From Bacteroidota bacterium (lineage in GTDB: Bacteria; Bacteroidota; Bacteroidia; Bacteroidales; VadinHA17), in the NCBI GenBank assembly GCA_030611395.1, contig JAUWPX010000087.1, positions 1-6,447 on the forward strand: DNA of 6,447 nucleotides, given 5' to 3'. The notes under the pieces were generated by a model that was given only the letters and a program-made list of their open reading frames with translations, ran no database searches and was not told where the DNA came from. This document shows, one piece after another, positions 1 through 4,484 of the stretch. The number at the start of each line of letters is the position of its first letter. Position 1 is the first letter of the stretch. Position numbers and translations under genes: made by a program.

Positions 1-686
1 CTGTCTTTTTCATATCCGTCAAAACCTGCAGAAACACCAACAACGTCCGGCTGGAACTTTTTTGCTATTTCAATAGCAATATCAACAGCAGACAAGAATT
101 CCCGGTCATCGCTTCCGGCAGGTAAAGGGAAATTCATCGTATAGCCTTTCCCTTCCCCTTCGCCTGTTTCATCAATTCTTCCTGTCCAGGGATAGGCATA
201 TTCCTGGTGCATGGAACAATATAATACCTTGTTGCTTTGGTAGAAAATTTCTTGTGTCCCATCGCCATGATGACCGTCAATATCGAGGATAAAAACCTTT
301 TTCCCTTCATTTACCAGTTTTTGTGTTGCAATGGCGATGTTATTAAAAAGGCAAAACCCGGCTGCGATTTCATGTTTTGCGTGATGTCCGGGTGGACGAA
401 CGATAGCAAAGTCGTTATTTTCCGAAGCAAGAATCGTTAAACCCACAGCCAGGCATGCAGCTTCATAACTTTCAGGAGTAACCGAAACTTCTGCAAGAAT
501 AGTTTTTTGATAGCATGCCTCCTTAACGTATTGAAGATATTTTTCGCTGTGAACCAATTGAATGTATTCTACCCCGTCTTTTGACGTGTTTTCGAACTGA
601 TCGATAAATTCACCGATGCGGTAAGCTCCCTCAGCACTGCTTTCAATGTTATGCTGTAAGAATTTTTTGTTAAAAAGTACATTCAT
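1..686 (-). CDS. Histone deacetylase family protein (zinc amidohydrolase), 3' end outside window
   Basis: Reading the minus strand from the ATG at 686-684 gives 228 open codons that run off the left edge. The protein is a member of the arginase/deacetylase fold family that removes acetyl groups from lysine side chains or small amines such as polyamines. Visible motifs are VRPPGHHA (residues 96-103, the paired active-site histidines H101/H102), GFCLFNN (110-116), LDIDGHHGDGT (134-144, with zinc ligands D137 and H139) and SAGFDGY (219-225, third zinc ligand D223). The catalytic tyrosine loop lies beyond the window, so activity cannot be fully judged. There is no signal peptide, so it should be cytoplasmic. 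The start is supported by the family-like N-terminus MNVLFNKKFLQHN; the leader is A-rich with only a weak GGGA. It starts 39 bp after the DUF3179 gene on the same strand, which suggests co-transcription. The family is certain; the substrate is unknown, since bacterial members include acetylpolyamine and acetoin-utilisation types. Confidence 0.93.
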   Translation of the reverse strand, partial: MNVLFNKKFLQHNIESSAEGAYRIGEFIDQFENTSKDGVEYIQLVHSEKYLQYVKEACYQKTILAEVSVTPESYEAACLAVGLTILASENNDFAIVRPPGHHAKHEIAAGFCLFNNIAIATQKLVNEGKKVFILDIDGHHGDGTQEIFYQSNKVLYCSMHQEYAYPWTGRIDETGEGEGKGYTMNFPLPAGSDDREFLSAVDIAIEIAKKFQPDVVGVSAGFDGYEKD

Positions 687-725
687 TTTTAAATTCCCAT
701 TGGTAAATAGCCAACAGCCACAGGC

Positions 726-1871
726 TTACTTTTCATAAATCTCTGATTCCGGATGAAAAGAAAACCAGGCAAAAGCAAAGTGATTGCTGTGTATTTCCGG
801 CATCAGTTCTTTACCTTTAAGCTGACCATTAATACACAGTCCGGTTATATCCCAAATACTTTTAGTTTCCTTATCAACAAATTCACCTTTTGTCTTCTCG
901 AATGTTAAAATCCTGCTTTCTAATTCAGATGAGAATACTGTAGCTGATCCTATGTCTTTTGATTTTGCGATTTCTTTCTTATCCAGAACTGAAACAGTTC
1001 CTTCTTTGTAAAATATGACAATATTCCTACCATCGTAATGATCATTAATTACCCCTTCTTTAGCAATAACAGAAAAAGGGTAGACTTTATATCCATCACT
1101 CCCTTTTATGTCTATTAATCGTTCCATCGGTGATAATCTTGTATCAAGTTTTGAATGATTAAAATATCTTTCATAAGGGTTGTTATGTTCATTATCATAA
1201 TTTTCGTATGGATTTGTACCATATCTTATTTGTGACGCTGTTCCGGTTTCCGGTGATAGAATTTCCCCATTAGGATATCTGCTGAAAAAGTCTTCAACTG
1301 ATACTATCAAAGATGGAATTACATTTAACTCGACATCCGCTAATTCTCCTACTAAACCTAATCCTATCAACTGTTGCCACCATGTTTCAGTTTGTTTATC
1401 TGCCATTATCATACCGCTGTTTCTGAGCATTCCGGACACCTCGAAATCAAGCAGATATTCTTTCCCTTTGTGTTTTAATCTTCGGTCATATACAACGCTT
1501 AAATTGCATAATGGACAGTATGTAGACAATATTGGTATACCATCTAAACTATCATTTGAGATTTCATGCATGGTGAGAATATTTAATGGATAGGCTTTGG
1601 CCTTATCGTTTATAGCAACAGAGATTACTGGTTCATGCTTAAAAAATTCCTTTAAACCCTTTTCTTTTCCGATGAATTTTGGATAATCAATTTTCGGGAA
1701 AGTGTTACGAGGAACAACAACTGTGATTTCCTCTAAGTTAACAATTCGTTTAGAAGTATCTGTTTTCCAGTTGTATTCTATATTACGAAGATTCTTTAAT
1801 TGTGCTTTTGCACTACTAATTGTCATTGAGATGATAAGAAGATACATGAATGTTTTAGATATTTTTTTCAT
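726..1871 (-). CDS. Exported DUF3179 domain-containing protein
   Basis: A 381-residue protein with an N-terminal signal peptide (lysines at 2-3 and 6, hydrophobic stretch about 8-20, likely cleavage after AKA-Q near residue 23), so it should be exported. The rest matches the DUF3179 family along its length: VISVAINDKAKAYPLNIL (82-99), the conserved MHEI.ND segment (101-107), TYCPLCNLSVVYDR (117-130) with cysteines C119 and C122, the GMLRNSGMIMAD and ETWWQQLIG blocks (147-170), a YGTNPYENYDN block (217-227), and the C-terminal DITGLCINGQLKGKEL plus FAFAWFSFHPE region (341-375). No biochemical role is established for this family to my knowledge. The CxxC pair could be a redox or metal site, but that is inference. 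The leader is A/T-rich, with no Shine-Dalgarno site and no TAnnTTTG box in the 97 bp upstream. A terminator separates it from the serine hydrolase gene upstream, and a deacetylase gene follows 39 bp downstream. Confidence 0.93.
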   Translation of the reverse strand: MKKISKTFMYLLIISMTISSAKAQLKNLRNIEYNWKTDTSKRIVNLEEITVVVPRNTFPKIDYPKFIGKEKGLKEFFKHEPVISVAINDKAKAYPLNILTMHEISNDSLDGIPILSTYCPLCNLSVVYDRRLKHKGKEYLLDFEVSGMLRNSGMIMADKQTETWWQQLIGLGLVGELADVELNVIPSLIVSVEDFFSRYPNGEILSPETGTASQIRYGTNPYENYDNEHNNPYERYFNHSKLDTRLSPMERLIDIKGSDGYKVYPFSVIAKEGVINDHYDGRNIVIFYKEGTVSVLDKKEIAKSKDIGSATVFSSELESRILTFEKTKGEFVDKETKSIWDITGLCINGQLKGKELMPEIHSNHFAFAWFSFHPESEIYEK

Positions 1872-1922
1872 TTTAAAAGATTTATTTCTTTAGAGTAATA
1901 ATTGCTTGTGTCTGACGTTTTG

Positions 1923-1951
1923 AATAAACGCCTGTTTTAATGGCGTTTATT
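1923..1951 (-). terminator. Intrinsic terminator after the serine hydrolase gene
   Basis: A perfect 10-bp stem: AATAAACGCC at 1923-1932 pairs with GGCGTTTATT at 1942-1951 around a 9-nt loop. It begins 17 bp past the stop codon of the serine hydrolase gene. In the minus-strand RNA the closing arm ends in GUUUAUU, a short U-rich run, and the opening arm is preceded by an A-rich stretch. It is largely symmetrical and could act in both directions, but no plus-strand gene leads into it. The U-tract is modest, so some read-through into the DUF3179 gene is possible. Confidence 0.75.
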
Positions 1952-1968
1952 TATTGTCATACCGTGTT

Positions 1969-3399
1969 TTATTCAATCTTTTTCGCTTCAATTTCTCTAT
2001 GTTTTTGATATAGTGTCAGACTCGTCACTTTCCCCTTTTCAAAATTGAATCCTATTTGTGCAGATGCTGTTTTATAGAAAAACCTATCTTCCTCATATGG
2101 GAATAATTCAAGTTTTGGCTGACCTGTAAGTTGGGCATATAGTTGTTTATCTTCTAAGGAAATCGCAAAGATCAATTCAGACCTTATCTCGTATTCTCCC
2201 GTATATTTTTCCAGGACTTTTACAGGAAGGTTGATTTCTTCAAATTCCATTTTAACAAACGATGGCAAGGGCCCTGCATTTTTTTCACCACTTAAGAGTT
2301 TCAAGGAAAGATCGCCGATTGAAACCAAAGCGTCATGTACACCTCCGGAATTTGATGCAATATACACACCTGTCTTTGAACTTGTTCCTACCTTGAAAGC
2401 TGTAGAAAATCCAGGAAGTGCTCCTGTGTGCAGAAGAAATTTTTCATCATCGATATTTATTACGCCAGTTCCAAGTCCATAATAGCTTCCAAATTGTGCT
2501 TTTTGCATTTCAGCTATTGATTCTGAGCTTAAAATTGACTGCCCTTGAAAGAGTCCTCCATTTAATTGAGCAATTAGAAAATTGGCTATTTCCGGAACAG
2601 TTAAATACATATCCCCGGCAGGAAATACGTCAAAGCGAATTTGATATTCAGGAAAAGGTTGATTGTTTACTATTGTATACGGTAATGCTAGTTCTTCTAT
2701 CATACCTGGTGTTGGCACCAATGGACCTTCCGATTGAATCCTTAGCGGCTTCAAAATATTCTCTACAATGTAGTCTTGATATGATTGTCCTGACACTTTT
2801 TCAATTACTAGTCCTAAAAGTGCAAAGCAATGATTGCAATATTTGAAATTTATCCCAGGGGGTTCTTCAGCACTAATTTCAGAAGCAACTTCTTCAAGTG
2901 TTCTGGGTAGCATTCTTTTCCATATAGGAATCATCTCGATAGGACCTTTTAATCCCGAATGGTGACTTAACAGATGGCGAATAGTAACAGGTGTTCCTTC
3001 ATTTGAAAGATCGGCAATAGCTGATTCGTCTAGGTACTTATTTACAGGGTCATCTAAATCCAATTTCCCGGCTTCCGCTAACTGCATGATCGCAGTTGCT
3101 GTAACAAACTTAAAATTTGAACCAGTGTGATAAATTGTAGCACTGGTTGCAGGAACCTGCTTTTTGACATTTGCATAACCGAAGGCATCTGCCCAAACAA
3201 TAGTATCATCTTTAATTAATGAAATGGAAATAGATGGTATGCCGGTTTCCTTTAGTAACTTATTGATTTCCTTCGTTAGTGTCTTTTTTGTGAGCTCTAA
3301 ATCGAAATTCTCTTCTGATTGACTGTCTTGAGAAATAGACTTATTTGGTATAATGAACACACACAATAAAAGAATTAATACAAATTTTTTCTTAATCAT
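1969..3399 (-). CDS. Exported serine hydrolase, beta-lactamase/penicillin-binding-protein-like family
   Basis: A 476-residue protein with a signal peptide (MIKKKF, hydrophobic core 6-17, cleavage probably around SISQ at 21-24). Residues about 35-370 are a class C beta-lactamase-like serine hydrolase domain. It has the SxxK nucleophile motif S94-N-F-K97 in the HTGSNFKFVTA segment, RHLLSHHSGL (141-150), the YxN motif Y187-C-N189 followed by ALLGLVIEKVSG (193-204), and an HTG triad at 324-326 in place of the KTG of true beta-lactamases. A C-terminal beta-rich domain (about 388-476, with YTGEYE at 399-404) resembles the DUF3471-type tail often fused to these enzymes. Relatives include esterases, D-amino-acid peptidases and penicillin-binding-like carboxypeptidases, so the substrate cannot be told and a resistance role should not be assumed. 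Two cysteines in the YxN loop (C188, C191) are unusual. The leader is A-rich, without a Shine-Dalgarno site. No TAnnTTTG promoter is seen in the 153 bp upstream, which hold a large inverted repeat. Confidence 0.93.
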   Translation of the reverse strand: MIKKKFVLILLLCVFIIPNKSISQDSQSEENFDLELTKKTLTKEINKLLKETGIPSISISLIKDDTIVWADAFGYANVKKQVPATSATIYHTGSNFKFVTATAIMQLAEAGKLDLDDPVNKYLDESAIADLSNEGTPVTIRHLLSHHSGLKGPIEMIPIWKRMLPRTLEEVASEISAEEPPGINFKYCNHCFALLGLVIEKVSGQSYQDYIVENILKPLRIQSEGPLVPTPGMIEELALPYTIVNNQPFPEYQIRFDVFPAGDMYLTVPEIANFLIAQLNGGLFQGQSILSSESIAEMQKAQFGSYYGLGTGVINIDDEKFLLHTGALPGFSTAFKVGTSSKTGVYIASNSGGVHDALVSIGDLSLKLLSGEKNAGPLPSFVKMEFEEINLPVKVLEKYTGEYEIRSELIFAISLEDKQLYAQLTGQPKLELFPYEEDRFFYKTASAQIGFNFEKGKVTSLTLYQKHREIEAKKIE

Positions 3400-3428
3400 T
3401 TTTTAGTTTTAATGTGGTTTAATGGTAT

Positions 3429-3535
3429 GGTTATGCGTAGTGCGGGATTTTATGCATTTAACTTTCAACTTATCTCTAATTTTATTACTTACATTTTCTT
3501 TCAATTTTGCACTGAAACCCGCATTACGTATAGCT
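3429..3535. repeat. 107-bp imperfect inverted repeat in the intergenic region
   Basis: The arms 3429-3446 (ending GTAGTGCGGG) and 3518-3535 (starting CCCGCATTAC) pair over 18 consecutive positions. Fourteen are Watson-Crick pairs. The other four (3429/3535, 3431/3533, 3435/3529, 3440/3524) are all G-T in the plus-strand sense and so A-C mismatches in the minus-strand sense. Inside the arms, TGCA at 3453-3456 pairs with TGCA at 3508-3511 after a short internal loop. The middle is AT-rich. It fills the gap between the Xre repressor gene and the serine hydrolase gene. It may be a structured RNA, a miniature inverted-repeat element or a terminator-like structure; no transposase or clear target-site duplication is seen. 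The pairing is certain, the function unknown. Confidence 0.7.
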
Positions 3536-3552
3536 TTTGTTGTGTACTGCTC

Positions 3553-3753
3553 TTATTCTTCATCGAAGATAAAGACATCTTCAATTTTATGCTCAAAAAC
3601 TTTTGAGATATCGTATGCCAGTTTTAGAGAAGGATTGTATTTTCCCTTCTCAAGAAATACAATAGTCTCCCTGCGGACTTTTACTTTTACGGCTAAATCA
3701 TTCTGGGTTAAATCATATCTTGCCCGTAACTCTTTCATTCTATTTTTCATCAT
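3553..3753 (-). CDS. Small Xre/Cro-type helix-turn-helix transcriptional regulator
   Basis: A 66-residue protein that is almost entirely one HTH_3 domain. It has the LTQNDLAVKVKV helix-turn (15-26) with the typical Q17, the recognition helix RRETIVFLEKGKYNPSL (27-43), then LAYDISKVF and an IEDVFIFDEE tail (57-66). This is the short stand-alone repressor type found widely in Firmicutes, Archaea and Bacteroidota, usually next to a small membrane protein, as here. Its frame overlaps the end of the membrane-protein gene by 14 bp (3740-3753), so the two are almost certainly one transcript with coupled translation. Two start codons stand in tandem (3753 and 3750). An AGAGG site at 3759-3763 lies 5 and 8 nt upstream of them, so either could be used. 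It probably binds DNA as a dimer; a dyad over the operon's own promoter is a candidate site. What signal it answers to is not visible. Confidence 0.92.
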   Translation of the reverse strand: MMKNRMKELRARYDLTQNDLAVKVKVRRETIVFLEKGKYNPSLKLAYDISKVFEHKIEDVFIFDEE

Positions 3754-4144
3754 TAATTCCTCTATTATTGATTATCACCCAGCTAATAACAAAAATTATT
3801 GCCATTCCAATCATTCCGGTAGAAAACAACCATTTAATGTTTATGATTACATGACTTTGCATATATATCAATACTAACCATAGAAATAAAGATAAATAAT
3901 AAGATATTGCAGCTGCCTTTTGAGCTACTTTTCTTGACAGTTCATCCTCTTCAGGTAAGCCTTGTTTTTTCCTTTTAATTCTTCCGTATGCCAAATAAAT
4001 ACCCATTATAAAAAATACTAACAGGACTCCGATAAAAACATACTCCAAAACCGAAGATGATGAATTACCTGGTTGAACTAGCCATAATCCGGTAAGAACA
4101 ATAATCCAGGTCAAAACAAAAATTGGTAAAAATACTTTTTTCAT
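3740..4144 (-). CDS. Four-helix membrane protein, DUF2178-like, paired with the Xre regulator
   Basis: A 134-residue protein with four predicted membrane segments at about 5-23, 33-53, 78-96 and 105-126. A charged loop between helices 2 and 3 (54-74) carries RIKRKKQGLPEEDELSRKV. The layout, and the EDELSRKVAQKA run just before the third helix, resemble DUF2178-type inner-membrane proteins, which commonly sit beside a short Xre repressor; this family assignment is from pattern memory and is less sure than the topology. The charge pattern (MKK start, strongly basic 55-60) suggests the 54-74 loop and both termini are cytoplasmic. It is the first gene of the operon: a Bacteroidota promoter lies just upstream, giving a predicted leader of about 30 nt without a Shine-Dalgarno site. 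The next gene overlaps its last 14 bp. Function is unknown; it could be a sensor or partner that controls the repressor. Confidence 0.85.
   Translation of the reverse strand: MKKVFLPIFVLTWIIVLTGLWLVQPGNSSSSVLEYVFIGVLLVFFIMGIYLAYGRIKRKKQGLPEEDELSRKVAQKAAAISYYLSLFLWLVLIYMQSHVIINIKWLFSTGMIGMAIIFVISWVIINNRGINDEK
3759..3763 (-). promoter_or_regulatory. Ribosome binding site of the Xre gene
   Basis: AGAGG on the minus strand, inside the end of the membrane-protein gene, 5 nt before the first and 8 nt before the second of two tandem ATG codons. It is the clearest Shine-Dalgarno-like site seen in front of a gene here, where the other leaders are A/T-rich. It suggests that the repressor is translated by internal re-initiation within the operon message. 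Confidence 0.6.
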
Positions 4145-4169
4145 GATGTTTAAATTTTAAATGTTAATA

Positions 4170-4192
4170 ATATCTAACACAAAGATAGATAT
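4170..4192. promoter_or_regulatory. Candidate operator dyad over the -7 box of the Xre operon
   Basis: Inverted arms ATATCTA (4170-4176) and TAGATAT (4186-4192) are separated by 9 bp. The dyad centre at 4181 falls within the -7 element (4180-4187) and the predicted transcription start lies in the left arm. A 7-bp-arm dyad of this size suits a dimeric Xre repressor and would block RNA polymerase. Binding by the product of the gene at 3553-3753 is an inference, drawn from position and family habit. The arms are AT-only, so some chance of coincidence remains. Confidence 0.5.
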
Positions 4193-4212
4193 AAATAACA
4201 TTCAATTCCAAA
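4180..4212 (-). promoter_or_regulatory. Bacteroidota-type promoter of the membrane-protein/Xre operon
   Basis: On the minus strand, TTTG (4212-4209) is followed after 21 nt by TATCTTTG (4187-4180), an exact match to the Bacteroidota -7 consensus TAnnTTTG with a -33 TTTG. The start of transcription would be near 4173-4176, leaving a leader of about 30 nt before the ATG at 4144. An alternative TTG at 4205-4203 gives a shorter 15-nt spacer and fits less well. I found no other full TAnnTTTG match on the minus strand in the window's intergenic regions. Confidence 0.75.
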
Positions 4213-4458
4213 TTTTTTTATAAAATATTTTTTCCAATATTTTTAACATGCAGATAAACAGACATATAAACTGAAATTATTTTTAGAATTTTTCCAGGTT
4301 ATTCTATAAAATTTGAATTAATGCGATTATTAAGAGATACTGTCAATGGAAATCATGCTCTTAGAGTTGCACACAACTTAATATATAGTGCAAATTTTTA
4401 TTTTATACAAGAATAACGTAATTAACTGTTTTTAAAAAAATACCGGATATTGCTATTT

Positions 4459-4484
4459 ACTATTTACTTCATACTATTTACTTC
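4459..4484. repeat. 12-bp direct repeat across the DPP IV stop codon
   Basis: ACTATTTACTTC occurs at 4459-4470 and again at 4473-4484, a period of 14 bp, with a partial third copy CTATTTAC at 4453-4460. The stop codon of the DPP IV gene (4480-4478) lies inside the right-hand copy. In the minus sense the repeats put stop codons in all three frames within about 30 nt. This may be slippage in AT-rich DNA or a recurrent intergenic motif. Confidence 0.7.

Larger units (their letters stand above)
4145..4477. other. 333-bp AT-rich intergenic region between DPP IV and the membrane-protein/Xre operon
   Basis: No convincing gene is seen here. Its left end holds the promoter and dyad of the membrane-protein operon. 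An AT-only inverted repeat (AAAATATT at 4222-4229 and AATATTTT at 4236-4243, 6-nt loop) lies just upstream of the -33 box. A short hairpin (AGTTG at 4365-4369 and CAACT at 4374-4378) and a run of seven T in the minus sense (4434-4440) are also present, but there is no GC-rich stem followed by U that would make a clear terminator for the DPP IV gene. A 31-codon plus-strand frame at 4321-4416 has no supporting signal. Confidence 0.6.

Noticed and set aside
237..440. 67-codon plus-strand open frame
   Set aside because: It is antisense to the catalytic core of the deacetylase gene, which has clear family motifs.
2418..2846. 142-codon plus-strand open frame
   Set aside because: It is antisense to the well-supported serine hydrolase gene, has no recognisable domain and looks like a shadow frame.
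1969..3399. True beta-lactamase (antibiotic resistance gene)
   Set aside because: The third motif is HTG rather than KTG, and there is a C-terminal extra domain, so a general serine hydrolase or peptidase of the same fold is more likely.
3429..3535. Integron attC site, suggested by a GTTATGC-like arm end and a long imperfect stem
   Set aside because: In attC sites the AAC/GTT bases of the core sites face inward; here GTT lies at the outer edge. No integrase gene or second copy is present in the window.
3422..3877. 151-codon plus-strand open frame across the intergenic repeat, the Xre gene and part of the membrane-protein gene
   Set aside because: It runs antisense to two well-supported genes and through the inverted repeat, and its sequence is low-complexity and hydrophobic without a known domain.
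4222..4243. Terminator for the DPP IV gene
   Set aside because: The 8-bp stem is entirely A/T and lies more than 230 bp past the stop codon, right above the next promoter; it is too weak to call.
4321..4416. 31-codon plus-strand frame starting MRLLRDTVNG
   Set aside because: It is short, with no ribosome site or promoter box and no family I recognise; kept only as a note in the intergenic finding.
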